The notes under the pieces were generated by a model. It saw only the letters and a list, made by a program, of their open reading frames with translations. It was not told the origin of the DNA and ran no database searches. This document shows, piece after piece, positions 1 to 7,996 of a stretch of DNA of 35,343 nucleotides. This DNA is from Bacterioplanes sp. (GTDB lineage Bacteria > Pseudomonadota > Gammaproteobacteria > Pseudomonadales > Oceanobacteraceae). The stretch is from contig JACUUC010000028.1 in NCBI GenBank assembly GCA_014859445.1, forward strand, positions 1 through 35,343, given 5' to 3'. How positions within the stretch are numbered: the stretch's first letter is position 1; every line of letters starts with the position of its first letter. The translations under genes and the position numbers were made by a program.

Positions 1-84
1 GTTCTCAAACTCATCATGGCACAAGGGGGACGGGTCCATCTCATTTCCTACAAAACGGGATATGCCCCCTCCTACAAAGCTTAG
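1..84 (+). CDS. possible 3' end of an unidentified plus-strand gene (partial)
   Basis: From base 1 a plus-strand frame runs open for 27 codons and stops at a TAG at 82-84. The peptide ends in GGRVHLISYKTGYAPSYKA, which reads like ordinary protein, and its stop overlaps the TAA of the convergent pilZ gene at 81-83. Convergent genes meeting stop to stop are common. I do not recognise the family. With only 27 residues this could also be chance, because nothing upstream of the window can be seen. Confidence 0.35.
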   Translation, partial: VLKLIMAQGGRVHLISYKTGYAPSYKA

Positions 85-431
85 AGGGTATGGGTGCTGC
101 GGTCGGATTTGAGGGCACCGGCCAGGTAGGTTTCTATTTTGTCGCGGGCGGTGTGGTCGTCGCCGGTAAACTGTAAGCCAACGCCTGCGGCTTTGTTGCC
201 TTGTGCGCCTTTGGGTGTAATCCAAACCACTTTACCTGCTATAGGCAGTTTTTCTGGCTCATCCATCAGCTTCAGCAACATAAATACTTCATCACCCAGC
301 TGGTAGTTTTTACTGGTGGGAATAAACAAGCCACCGTGTTTAATGAAGGGCATGTATGCGGCGTACAATACCGATTTGTCTTTGATCGTCAGCGATAAAA
401 TGCCGCTACGGCCACCCAATCCTGTTGTCAT
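81..431 (-). CDS. pilZ: PilZ-domain type IV pilus protein
   Basis: This 116-residue single-domain protein belongs to the family of the original PilZ, needed for type IV pilus biogenesis and twitching. The segment GGRSGILSLTIKDKSVLYAAYMPFIKHGGLFIPT and the later AGKVVWITPKGAQGN are typical of this branch. The RxxxR motif that binds cyclic di-GMP in other PilZ domains is not visible, as in the pilus-type PilZ, so c-di-GMP binding is not expected. The ATG overlaps the holB stop by four bases (ATGA), so the two genes are probably translationally coupled. It is the last gene of the pabC-mltG-tmk-holB-pilZ run, a common gammaproteobacterial order. Confidence 0.9.
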   Translation of the reverse strand: MTTGLGGRSGILSLTIKDKSVLYAAYMPFIKHGGLFIPTSKNYQLGDEVFMLLKLMDEPEKLPIAGKVVWITPKGAQGNKAAGVGLQFTGDDHTARDKIETYLAGALKSDRSTHTL

Positions 432-1459
432 GCTGGTTCCTCATGATGATGCTGGCGCTTCGCTGCCAAGGCACTGCTTTGTACGTGTCGCCAATCGAGT
501 AATAACGATTCGATGGTTAAGGCTTTGTTGACATTGCCGTGTCCTGATAACAACTGCGCATGCAATGCTTGGCATTGTTTTTGTAAGGTTAACAGCTTTG
601 TTTTATCGACGGTAGCATCCGTCAACATTGCCGATGCTTGAAATAACTCGGCAAACATCAATGCCTTAGGGTCGATGCCCATTTGTTGTTTCAACCAGTC
701 GTTTACCGCTTGATGCAGCCAAGCAATGACGTCGGTAAAGTCCAACTTGCCCCAGTCGGTGCTGATGGCTTGTAGGGCGATGTTGCGCTCGCTCCATTGT
801 TGTAATTGTTGCTGCCATTGCTGTACCTGCTTAACGCGCTCAGTTTGACACCATTGCAGTGCCTGTAATGGCGCTTGGGGGTTAAAGCGTAAGGCGATCG
901 TGGCATGTTCGCCCTCAATGCCTTGGGCAACGAGCCACTGTTGGGCGTCGTCATGACTGGGCGGCGCTAACACGAGGCGCTGGCAACGGCTGCGCAATGT
1001 TGGCAGCACCGAGCCGATGCGTTCGGTTTCAAGCAACAACAAGCTCTCACCTGGCGGTTCTTCTAGGGTTTTCAGCAAGGCGTTGGCGGCGTTGAGGTTC
1101 ATCACTTCCAATGGGCGTATGACCACCACCTGACACGCGCTGATTTGTGGCGTTTGCGACAGAAACTGGTTGATGTGGCGTATGGCGTCGATGCGAATTT
1201 GGCGACTGCCCTCTTCCGGCTGGCAGATCAGTACGTCGGGGTGTGTGCCTGCCTGCCATAACAAGCAGCTGTGGCAGTGCCCGCAAGCCCCGTCGTCGTG
1301 CGGCTGTATGCACAAGCGCCATTGCGCGACGTGCAACGCAAAGGCGTGTTTGCCGATGCCTTGACGACCATTAAACAGTAGCGCGTGAGGCAGGCCGTTA
1401 TGGTGTTGACGACGCACGAGATCGTGCCACGTGCTGTGATGCCAAGGAAGTAAACTCAT
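428..1459 (-). CDS. holB: DNA polymerase III delta' subunit
   Basis: HolB is the delta' subunit of the clamp loader, which places the beta sliding clamp on primed DNA. The 343-residue product has the AAA+ fold signature: a Walker-A-like GRQGIGKHA at about residues 31-39, four zinc-ribbon cysteines (50, 59, 62, 65) and LLKTLEEPP, followed by the sensor region with TLRSRCQ. I chose the ATG at 1459-1457 because it overlaps the tmk stop as ATGA and starts at MSLLPWH, where the family begins. An upstream in-frame ATG at 1486 would extend into tmk. The gene overlaps pilZ at its other end. Confidence 0.93.
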   Translation of the reverse strand: MSLLPWHHSTWHDLVRRQHHNGLPHALLFNGRQGIGKHAFALHVAQWRLCIQPHDDGACGHCHSCLLWQAGTHPDVLICQPEEGSRQIRIDAIRHINQFLSQTPQISACQVVVIRPLEVMNLNAANALLKTLEEPPGESLLLLETERIGSVLPTLRSRCQRLVLAPPSHDDAQQWLVAQGIEGEHATIALRFNPQAPLQALQWCQTERVKQVQQWQQQLQQWSERNIALQAISTDWGKLDFTDVIAWLHQAVNDWLKQQMGIDPKALMFAELFQASAMLTDATVDKTKLLTLQKQCQALHAQLLSGHGNVNKALTIESLLLDWRHVQSSALAAKRQHHHEEPA

Positions 1460-2106
1460 GAGGCCAGCAATTCCTTTAGTGTGCATTCAATGTCGTGCTG
1501 TACGCCAGCCAGTGCTTGGCTGGCATCGATACGACGAAAGCGCGTCGAGGCACTGGCCAATTGTTGAAAACCTTGCTGTACGCGTTCAAAGAAGGCGATT
1601 TGCTCCGTTTCAAAGCGATCAATTTCATCACCGGCGGCGTCGGCTCGGCCACGTGCGCGAGCCATGCCTAAAGCCAGCGGCGCTTCTAACAAGAAGGTGC
1701 AGTCTGGCTCTAGATTACCTTGCACCAGTTGTTTGAGTTGCTCAATGTGAGCTAATGGCAAACCGCGCCCGTAGCCTTGATAGGCGATGGTGGAGTCGGT
1801 AAAGCGGTCGCACAACACCCATTCGCCTCGTGCTAATGCGGGACGAATCACGGCATTCAGGTGTTGTGCGCGCGCGGCAAACACCAGTAACAATTCGGTC
1901 ATGTCATCCATCACTTCGGCATGGTGTGCTTTTAACAGCTGGTTGCGTATGGTTTCAGCAATGACGGTGCCACCGGGTTCGCGGGTAATAAGTACGGTTT
2001 GGCCTTGCTCGCGCAACCAGTGTGCCGCGAATTCGATATTGGTGCTTTTACCCACCCCTTCTCCACCTTCAAAGGTAATGAAACGTCCTGAATGGGTTTG
2101 GCTCAT
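1456..2106 (-). CDS. tmk: thymidylate kinase
   Basis: Tmk phosphorylates dTMP to dTDP on the way to dTTP. The 216-residue protein carries the Walker A P-loop FEGGEGVGKST at residues 12-22, the TREPGGT motif that positions the nucleotide, the DRF motif in WVLCDRFTDSTIAYQGYGRG, and an arginine-containing lid (ARARGRADAAGDEIDRFE). Length is normal for the family. The start overlaps the end of mltG and the stop overlaps the holB start, both by four bases, so the three genes form one tightly coupled unit. Confidence 0.95.
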   Translation of the reverse strand: MSQTHSGRFITFEGGEGVGKSTNIEFAAHWLREQGQTVLITREPGGTVIAETIRNQLLKAHHAEVMDDMTELLLVFAARAQHLNAVIRPALARGEWVLCDRFTDSTIAYQGYGRGLPLAHIEQLKQLVQGNLEPDCTFLLEAPLALGMARARGRADAAGDEIDRFETEQIAFFERVQQGFQQLASASTRFRRIDASQALAGVQHDIECTLKELLAS

Positions 2107-3188
2107 GGGGCGCTTTGTCCTTCTACTGATTCAGTGCTGGGTGATGGTGGTGGCTGTGATGGTGGCGCCGAACGGTAATCGGCACGACGCTGATTGATTT
2201 GATAATGGCGCACGGCGCGGTTGTGCTCGGCCAAGGTGGCCGAAAAAACGTGGGTGCCATCACCACGAGCCACGAAAAAGAGGGTGTCGCCGTCTTTTGG
2301 GTTGACGGCCGCTTGCAGTGCCGCCCGCCCTGCCAAGGCTATGGGCGTGGGTGGCAAACCATGATGGCGGTAACTGTTGTAAATGTTGCTGGCATCGTTC
2401 AGGTGACGACGACGTAAGTTGCCTTTGAATTCGTCACCCAAACCATAAATGATGGTGGGGTCGGTTTGCAGGCGCATGTTTTTTTGCAAGCGGCGCACAA
2501 ACACCCCTGCGATTTCTTCCCGCTCCCATGGCGCACCGGTTTCTTTTTCGATGATCGAGGCCATGATCAGTACATCGTAGGGCGTTTTATAGGGTAAATT
2601 CGCTTGCCGATGCTGCCAGGCATCGTTCAACTCACGCTGCATGCGTTGGTGAGATTGCTGTACGATGGCGCTGACGCGATCTCCGCGATGGTAGATGTAG
2701 GTATCGGGGTACAACCAGCCTTCGGGGTTGGCTTTGGCGATGCCGTCCAGTTCCAGCAAGCTGGCAATGGCCATTGGCGTTAATGGCTCAATGTCTTGTT
2801 GCAAACCGTCGGTTTGAGCCAACACGGCTAACGCGTCGCGTAACGTGGTTCCTTCGATCAAGGTTAGGCTGTAGGCCACCGGGCGTGCTTGTTGTAAATG
2901 ACGCAGTAATTGTGGCCCACTGAGCTGTGGTGGCACGTCGTATTCACCGACGCGCAACACATGATCTTGCTGCAATAGTTTGGCTTGCACACGCAACAAC
3001 AGTGCCGACGGCAACCAGCCATCTTGCTGCCATTGTTGTGACAGTCGATGTAGCGTATCGCCACGTTGCACCTCAATACGAACGGTCACGTCGTTATTGG
3101 TCGGCAATGTCCACAGCGCAGCCGCCACGGCAATACCGATGACCAGCGACAAACTGAACATGGTCAGTATGAATCGTTTCATTGCCAC
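2103..3188 (-). CDS. mltG: endolytic murein transglycosylase MltG
   Basis: MltG (YceG family) is an inner-membrane enzyme that cleaves nascent peptidoglycan glycan strands and sets their length. The 361-residue product has a cytoplasmic MAMKR start, a membrane anchor at about residues 6-27, a LysM-like segment (VQRGDTLHRLSQQW, 40-53), and the YceG catalytic region with MASIIEKETG, in which Glu214 is the expected catalytic acid. The tail after about 335 is rich in Pro and Ser and looks disordered. The ATG at 3188 overlaps the end of pabC by ten bases. A second ATG at 3182 is an alternative start. Confidence 0.93.
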   Translation of the reverse strand: MAMKRFILTMFSLSLVIGIAVAAALWTLPTNNDVTVRIEVQRGDTLHRLSQQWQQDGWLPSALLLRVQAKLLQQDHVLRVGEYDVPPQLSGPQLLRHLQQARPVAYSLTLIEGTTLRDALAVLAQTDGLQQDIEPLTPMAIASLLELDGIAKANPEGWLYPDTYIYHRGDRVSAIVQQSHQRMQRELNDAWQHRQANLPYKTPYDVLIMASIIEKETGAPWEREEIAGVFVRRLQKNMRLQTDPTIIYGLGDEFKGNLRRRHLNDASNIYNSYRHHGLPPTPIALAGRAALQAAVNPKDGDTLFFVARGDGTHVFSATLAEHNRAVRHYQINQRRADYRSAPPSQPPPSPSTESVEGQSAP

Positions 3189-4012
3189 AACTCCTGCAAT
3201 TGCGTTTGCCAGTGCTGCTGCATGCGTTGAGCCACACTGCCGATACTCGTATCGTAGCGCATCTGATCGACACTGCGTACCATCACAAAACCATTTAAGG
3301 CGTTACTCATGAATACCGCATCGGCTTGGTGTAAGCGCGCAAGGTCGATTCGTTCTTCACGCATCGGGGTGTGCTGACTCAGCCAACGCCGTATGACGCC
3401 ATTCACACCGGCCTGATCAAGCATGGGGGTAACCCACTGCTCACCTTCCAGTAGATACAGGTTGCTCATGCAGCCTTCGGTCACGTTGCCCTGAGTGTCG
3501 AGCAATATGGACTCTTGCCAGTGCGGCGCAAAGCGTGCGCGCGCCATGACTTGTTCCAGTCGATTATTGTGTTTGATACCCGCCAACAACGGTTGCTGCG
3601 CTAAACGAACATCGTTTATGCCGGTATCCACGCCGAATGGATAGCGTTCGTGCCCCCACGCGGGTGGCTGAAACAGTTGAAGTTGTAGGTGAATAGGCCA
3701 ATCGCTTTGGTAGCCATAGCCACGTTCGCCGGCTCCGCGACTGACCAACAACTTCAAACCCCGATAAGGGTGCTTGGGTAGCGCGGCCAATGCGTGTTCG
3801 ATGTGCTGCATACTGTCGATTGGGAAGTCCAGTGCCACCAAGCCGTGCAGCAAGCGCTGTTGATGCCATGACCACAAGGGCATATCACCCTGTTGATTCA
3901 GGCGGCAGGTTTCGTACAGGCCATCACCGTATTGGGTGGCACGATCAAGACTCGGCCAATGTGTCTGCCATTGCCCGTCAATCCATATCCAGGTGTTGTT
4001 GTGTTCCGTCAT
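3179..4012 (-). CDS. pabC: aminodeoxychorismate lyase
   Basis: PabC is a fold-type IV PLP enzyme that converts 4-amino-4-deoxychorismate to p-aminobenzoate and pyruvate for folate synthesis. The 277 residues include the N-terminal RATQYGDGLYETCR motif, LLVSRGAGERGYG, and AGIKHNNRLEQ, in which Lys147 should form the Schiff base with PLP. The segment VTEGCMSNLYLLEG is the usual cofactor-binding part. It follows the acpP terminator after 45 bases and overlaps mltG, so it heads the pabC-mltG-tmk-holB-pilZ unit. I see no convincing promoter of its own. Transcription may come from read-through past the terminator. Confidence 0.92.
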   Translation of the reverse strand: MTEHNNTWIWIDGQWQTHWPSLDRATQYGDGLYETCRLNQQGDMPLWSWHQQRLLHGLVALDFPIDSMQHIEHALAALPKHPYRGLKLLVSRGAGERGYGYQSDWPIHLQLQLFQPPAWGHERYPFGVDTGINDVRLAQQPLLAGIKHNNRLEQVMARARFAPHWQESILLDTQGNVTEGCMSNLYLLEGEQWVTPMLDQAGVNGVIRRWLSQHTPMREERIDLARLHQADAVFMSNALNGFVMVRSVDQMRYDTSIGSVAQRMQQHWQTQLQELWQ

Positions 4013-4057
4013 GCCGGTGTCTTTTTTGCTCGTAAATGATCACGGAATGCCGCGCAT

Positions 4058-4087
4058 AAAAAAAGCCGCGTCCGAGGAGGCGGCTTT
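4058..4087 (-). terminator. rho-independent terminator after acpP
   Basis: Read on the minus strand, GAAAGCCGC and GCGGCTTTTTTT form a GC-rich stem around a ten-base loop followed by a T run. It starts 17 bases after the acpP stop and lies before pabC. It would separate the highly expressed acpP end of the fatty-acid operon from the pabC unit. Confidence 0.85.
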
Positions 4088-4103
4088 CAGACATCATCGA
4101 ATC

Positions 4104-4337
4104 TTACAGATTGGCGATGATGTAGTCGATGGCTTCTTGAACGGTAGTCAGCTTTTCGGCGGCTTCGTCAGGAATTTCAGTTTCGAATTCCTCTTCTAAC
4201 GCCATCACCAACTCGACAGTGTCAAGAGAGTCGGCACCCAAATCGTCTACGAACGAGGAAGACGCTTTTACATCTTCTTCCTTAACACCCAATTGTTCAC
4301 AAACGATTTTTTTTACGCGTTCTTCGATATTGCTCAT
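4104..4337 (-). CDS. acpP: acyl carrier protein
   Basis: AcpP carries growing acyl chains on a 4'-phosphopantetheine arm during fatty-acid synthesis. The 77-residue acidic protein has the classic [21 protein letters not shown] helix II, with Ser37 as the attachment site. Length and sequence are nearly invariant in gammaproteobacteria. The ATG is preceded by TTAGGAAC as ribosome-binding site, and two further TTAGGAAAC copies lie upstream in the leader. fabF, which usually follows acpP, is missing; a terminator follows instead. Confidence 0.98.
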   Translation of the reverse strand: MSNIEERVKKIVCEQLGVKEEDVKASSSFVDDLGADSLDTVELVMALEEEFETEIPDEAAEKLTTVQEAIDYIIANL

Positions 4338-4343
4338 AATTTT

Positions 4344-4404
4344 AGTTCCTAACGTTTCTATGTTTCCTAAAGATCAAAGCGATCTTAGTTTCCTAAAGAT
4401 CAAA
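4344..4404 (-). repeat. direct repeat in acpP leader with repeated SD-like motif
   Basis: The plus-strand 17-mer GTTTCCTAAAGATCAAA occurs exactly twice, at 4362-4378 and 4388-4404, with 26-base periodicity. A shorter relative (TAGTTCCTAACG) covers 4344-4355. Read with acpP, the region has three TTAGGAA(A)C Shine-Dalgarno-like motifs in a row, and only the last is at the right distance from the acpP ATG. Confidence 0.75.
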
Positions 4405-4411
4405 AATGACC

Positions 4412-5152
4412 TTAGCCCATATTCATGCCGCCATTTACGTGAATGGTCTGACCTGTTATGTACTTTGCGTCGTCGCTGGCCAAAAACGCAACCGCTCCAG
4501 CAATTTCTGCAACCTGACCAAAGCGCTTGCTTGGAATGGTCGCTAGAATGGCCTCTTTTTGCGTTTCAGGCAAGACATCCGTCATGTCTGTTTGAATAAA
4601 ACCGGGCGCAACGCAATTAATTGTGATGTTGCGGCTGGCCACTTCTTGTGCCAACGATCGACTAAATCCTTCCAATCCGGCCTTAGCGGCTGCGTAATTG
4701 GTTTGCCCTGCATTACCGGTGGTGCCGATAATGGAGCTGATGTTAATAATAGCACCGTGTTTTTGTTTCAGCATGGCTTTCACCATGGCTTTGCACACCC
4801 GAAACACGCCGTTTAAATTGGTATTAATCACGGCTTGCCAGTCGTCTTCACTGAGGCGCAAAAACAAATTATCGCGCGTAATGCCGGCGTTATTGACCAC
4901 CACCGCGGGGGTGCCAAAGTCACTTAACAAGTGTTTTAAGGCGGTTTCGGTTTGTTCGGCATCACCAATGTTCAATACCATGGCGTCGTGTTCTGGTGAC
5001 AGGGCTTGCAACGCCGCACGAATGCTGTCGGCCCCACTGTCACTGGTGGCCGTTCCCACGACGCGATAGCCTTGTTGCGCCAGACGTTCAGCAATGGCAC
5101 GTCCGATGCCACGTGTGGCGCCGGTAACCAAGGCGAGTTTTTGTTCGCTCAT
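4412..5152 (-). CDS. fabG: 3-oxoacyl-[ACP] reductase
   Basis: FabG is the NADPH-dependent reductase of the fatty-acid elongation cycle, acting on 3-oxoacyl-ACP. The 246-residue short-chain dehydrogenase shows the cofactor motif TGATRGIG (10-17), NNAG (87-90), and the catalytic Ser140-Tyr153-Lys157 in INISSIIG and TNYAAAKAG. The C-terminus YITGQTIHVNGGMNMG is typical. The ATG has AAGGATAA as ribosome-binding site and comes three bases after the fabD stop, so it is cotranscribed with fabD. Confidence 0.97.
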   Translation of the reverse strand: MSEQKLALVTGATRGIGRAIAERLAQQGYRVVGTATSDSGADSIRAALQALSPEHDAMVLNIGDAEQTETALKHLLSDFGTPAVVVNNAGITRDNLFLRLSEDDWQAVINTNLNGVFRVCKAMVKAMLKQKHGAIINISSIIGTTGNAGQTNYAAAKAGLEGFSRSLAQEVASRNITINCVAPGFIQTDMTDVLPETQKEAILATIPSKRFGQVAEIAGAVAFLASDDAKYITGQTIHVNGGMNMG

Positions 5153-5155
5153 GAC

Positions 5156-6091
5156 TTATCCTTGTATCAATTGAATAACGCGTTGAACGGCCGCTAGGTC
5201 GTTCGTGCTGTGTGTGTCGAGTGTTTTGTCGATGCGCTTATTCAACCCGGCCAGCACTTTGCCAGGACCAAACTCTACGGCCAATTCCGCACTGGCACGT
5301 GTTGCCTGCACAGCACCCGTCCAATTGACTGGGCTGTACAACTGAGCCAACAGTTTAGCGGGAATGGTTTCCAGTGTGGCGGGTTGATTATCGACATTAT
5401 GGAAGACGGGAAAGGCCGCAGCGCGCCACTGAATGGCCTGTAACGCTACCTCAAATTCCGCCGCAGCGGCTTTCATTAAGCTGGAATGAAACGGCCCACT
5501 GACGGCCAATGGCAACGCGCGCTTGGCACCCTGCTCTTTGGCAATGGGTAAAGCGGCTTCGATACCGGCCATGTCACCGGCAATCACAATTTGACCCGGG
5601 GCGTTGAAGTTGGCCGGTTCAACGACGCCAGCGGCGCTGGCGGCTTGGCACACGGCCACAATTTGTTCGTCATCGAGCCCTAAGATCGCGGCCATGCCAC
5701 CCTGTCCGGCAGGCACGGCGGCTTCCATGAGTTCGCCACGGCGCTTCACTAAACGCACGGCATCGGCAAAATCAATCGCCTTCGCGGCCACTAACGCAGA
5801 GTATTCACCCAAGGAATGACCGGCAGCGGCCGTCACGTTCAGTGCAGGACACTGAGCTTGTACCACTCGCCACACCGCAACACTGGCCGTCAATAAGGCA
5901 GGCTGGGTGTTGTAGGTAATATTGAGTGTCTCGGCTGGGCCATCTTGTACTAATTGCCACAGATCAAAACCAATGGCATCCGACGCTTCGGCAAAGGTTT
6001 GTTGCACAATGGGGTAATCATTCGCGATGTCAGCCAGCATGCCAACGTGTTGTGCGCCTTGTCCGGGAAAATAAGCAATTACATCTGTCAT
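5156..6091 (-). CDS. fabD: malonyl-CoA:ACP transacylase
   Basis: FabD moves malonyl groups from CoA to ACP to supply fatty-acid elongation. The 311-residue protein has FPGQGAQ near the N-terminus, the nucleophile motif GHSLGEYSA with Ser93, and the catalytic histidine in SGPFHSS (His202). Both positions match the well-studied enzyme. An AAGG ribosome-binding site precedes the ATG. Upstream there is a 177-base gap before plsX where many relatives have fabH. Confidence 0.97.
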   Translation of the reverse strand: MTDVIAYFPGQGAQHVGMLADIANDYPIVQQTFAEASDAIGFDLWQLVQDGPAETLNITYNTQPALLTASVAVWRVVQAQCPALNVTAAAGHSLGEYSALVAAKAIDFADAVRLVKRRGELMEAAVPAGQGGMAAILGLDDEQIVAVCQAASAAGVVEPANFNAPGQIVIAGDMAGIEAALPIAKEQGAKRALPLAVSGPFHSSLMKAAAAEFEVALQAIQWRAAAFPVFHNVDNQPATLETIPAKLLAQLYSPVNWTGAVQATRASAELAVEFGPGKVLAGLNKRIDKTLDTHSTNDLAAVQRVIQLIQG

Positions 6092-6268
6092 GAGTCAACC
6101 TTCTACCGCTGTTCACAAAAATATCGGCTTGGTGTATCTGCCGCAACACAGGGGCACATACTAGGGCGTTGAATTGTTACAGTAAATAAGACCAAATGCA
6201 CAATATTATTAACCTATTGGCACTAACCTAGGGCAATTTACCGCTGTTTTTGTGAATAATCGAATCGT
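6092..6268. other. plsX-fabD intergenic region with inverted repeat
   Basis: This 177-base AT-rich gap has no open frame that I would call a gene. Ten-base arms TTCACAAAAA (6112-6121) and TTTTTGTGAA (6247-6256) form a perfect inverted repeat, and each follows a copy of ACCGCTG in the same orientation. It may hold a secondary promoter for fabD-fabG-acpP, but no clear -35/-10 pair stood out. fabH, usual here in many gammaproteobacteria, is absent. Confidence 0.5.
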
Positions 6269-7228
6269 TCAATCGGTTTTTTGCAGATTCTTTAATAAGA
6301 ATTGCATGGCCATGAGTAAGGTTTTGTCATCGGAATTGCCATGGCTTTTCACCACCACTCCGTTGACGCCCAACAGCAAGGCACCGGCATAACGACTGGC
6401 GCTGAATTTGCCAATCAGGCGTTTAAAGACGGGTCGTAAGATAGGAAATAGAATGCGTGTCCACCAATTACGAGAAAATTCGAGGTACACCTGATCAGAG
6501 AGCCACGCGGTGAGTCCTTCGCTGGTTTTCAGTGCCACGTTACCAACAAAACCGTCACACACCACCACATCCAATTCACCCGCAAACAAGTCATTGCCTT
6601 CGCAATAGCCTTGATAATAACTCGGCATTTCTTGCTGCAATTGTGCCGCCGCTTGTTTGATGCTGTCGGTGCCTTTGCAGGATTCTTCGCCGATATTGAG
6701 GAGTGCCAAAGCAGGACTCGGCTCACCTTGCGCTTGCTTCCAAGCCACACCCAACCGTGCAAATTGCACCAGTTGGTCGGCACTACTCAGCACGTTTGCA
6801 CCTAAGTCGAGCATTAATACCGGTTTGCCTCGCGTCGGCAGTGACGCTGCGAGTGCCGGGCGATCAATCCCCTCTTGCACACCCAACAAATATCGCGACA
6901 ACGCCATTAACGCACCACTATTGCCGGTTGAAAGCACCCCTTGCGCTTGGCCTTCGGCACACAGCCGTAATGCAACCGCCATACTGGATTGGGGTTTGTG
7001 ACGCAAAACTAAGGCGGGGCTATCATCCATTTGCACGTAATTGTCGGCTAAATGAATCTGCACCTGAGGACATGACGCAAAGACGCGTCGGGCGTGTTCT
7101 TCGTAATCGGCTGTCATGACTAACAGCAATTGCACATCGGCGCGCTGAGCAAGCAATTTGCGACAGGCTTTGAACGCAACGCGGGGACCTAAGTCCCCGC
7201 CCATTACATCTACCGCGATGGTAAACAT
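6269..7228 (-). CDS. plsX: phosphate acyltransferase PlsX
   Basis: PlsX makes acyl-phosphate from acyl-ACP and phosphate, the first step towards phosphatidic acid in the PlsX/PlsY route. The protein (319 residues) begins MFTIAVDVMGGDLGP, the family signature, and continues with GVLSTGNSGALMALS, MLDLGANV, and the C-terminal GVNGVVVKSHGNSD. The ATG at 7228 comes one base after the rpmF stop (TAATATG), which suggests translational coupling. In-frame codons upstream lie within rpmF and were not used. Confidence 0.95.
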   Translation of the reverse strand: MFTIAVDVMGGDLGPRVAFKACRKLLAQRADVQLLLVMTADYEEHARRVFASCPQVQIHLADNYVQMDDSPALVLRHKPQSSMAVALRLCAEGQAQGVLSTGNSGALMALSRYLLGVQEGIDRPALAASLPTRGKPVLMLDLGANVLSSADQLVQFARLGVAWKQAQGEPSPALALLNIGEESCKGTDSIKQAAAQLQQEMPSYYQGYCEGNDLFAGELDVVVCDGFVGNVALKTSEGLTAWLSDQVYLEFSRNWWTRILFPILRPVFKRLIGKFSASRYAGALLLGVNGVVVKSHGNSDDKTLLMAMQFLLKNLQKTD

Positions 7229-7229
7229 A

Positions 7230-7415
7230 TTAGTTGTTGCCAGTCTCCACGACTTTTTTGCCACGGTAGAAACCGTCAGCAGTGATGTGGTGACGACGGT
7301 GAGTTTCACCAGTTACCGCATCTTTAGACAGTGCAATAGCACCGGTGTCTAATGCATCGTGAGAGCGACGCATATCGCGCTTGGAACGACTTACTTTGTT
7401 CTGTTGAACCGCCAT
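7230..7415 (-). CDS. rpmF: 50S ribosomal protein L32
   Basis: L32 is a small basic protein of the large ribosomal subunit. The 61 residues start [22 protein letters not shown] and contain [17 protein letters not shown], which is diagnostic. It has no cysteines, so it is the zinc-free form. A good TTAGGAG ribosome-binding site precedes the ATG. It lies between yceD and plsX, the standard order, linking ribosome and membrane-lipid synthesis. Confidence 0.97.
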   Translation of the reverse strand: MAVQQNKVSRSKRDMRRSHDALDTGAIALSKDAVTGETHRRHHITADGFYRGKKVVETGNN

Positions 7416-7435
7416 GGTTGGCTCCTAACTATTCG

Positions 7436-7951
7436 CTATTTCTGTTTGAGCTTAGCCAAAACATCAAACGGATTGGGCCGCTTAATGTCTGTGTTGTTTG
7501 TTTCCGGCTCAGGCTGCTTTATGTGACATTCGTTTACTGCATGGGTTGGAAAACTCGGCAATGATAGAAGGATTTCGTCTTCAATCACACCCCATAAATC
7601 CAACAAGCCTTCAAATTCGATTTCGACCGGCTCCAACCGCCGAGGCAGTTGTTTTGCTTGCTCGTCATCAAATACTAGGCCCAGTTCAAAGTGGCTGTTG
7701 ATGGGTATTGCTACCAATCCCAAACACCGCTGACAAACCATACTTACTCGTGTACTAAAACTACCTTGAATGACTCGATGACCTTCTTGATCGCGCATAA
7801 ATTCTATGTCGCATTCAACAATTGCTTCGCAGTCTTCAACTGCTTCGCGTAATCGAGTCAATGATTCGGTGTCGATTTTGGCTTGAAACCGTTGATTAAC
7901 CTCAACTAATTTCACCGCATCAACACGCTTTGGTAGCCTAGCCTCTGCCAT
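7436..7951 (-). CDS. yceD: YceD/DUF177 family protein
   Basis: YceD (DUF177) is a conserved protein almost always encoded before rpmF; plant and bacterial relatives are linked to 23S rRNA maturation or accumulation. Seen here are the pair VCQRCLG in the middle, DLWGVIEDEILLSLPSFPTH, and the terminal KRPNPFDVLAKLK motif. I place the start at ATG 7951 (MAEARLPKRVDAVKL) because it fits family length and because an earlier ATG at 7963 lies inside the -10 box of a near-consensus promoter. Transcription from that promoter would begin only about four bases before the chosen ATG. Confidence 0.88.
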   Translation of the reverse strand: MAEARLPKRVDAVKLVEVNQRFQAKIDTESLTRLREAVEDCEAIVECDIEFMRDQEGHRVIQGSFSTRVSMVCQRCLGLVAIPINSHFELGLVFDDEQAKQLPRRLEPVEIEFEGLLDLWGVIEDEILLSLPSFPTHAVNECHIKQPEPETNNTDIKRPNPFDVLAKLKQK

Positions 7952-7961
7952 AGTGCGCGAC

Positions 7962-7990
7962 ATAATAGGTACGAAGTGACCCCCTGTCAA
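7962..7990 (-). promoter_or_regulatory. near-consensus sigma70 promoter of the yceD-rpmF-plsX-fab operon
   Basis: On the minus strand TTGACA (7990-7985), a 17-base spacer and TATTAT (7967-7962) match the sigma70 consensus at 11 of 12 positions. Transcription would start near 7955, immediately before the yceD ATG at 7951. This is the strongest promoter sequence I see in the window, as expected for rpmF and the fatty-acid genes. Confidence 0.8.
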
Positions 7991-7996
7991 AATTAT

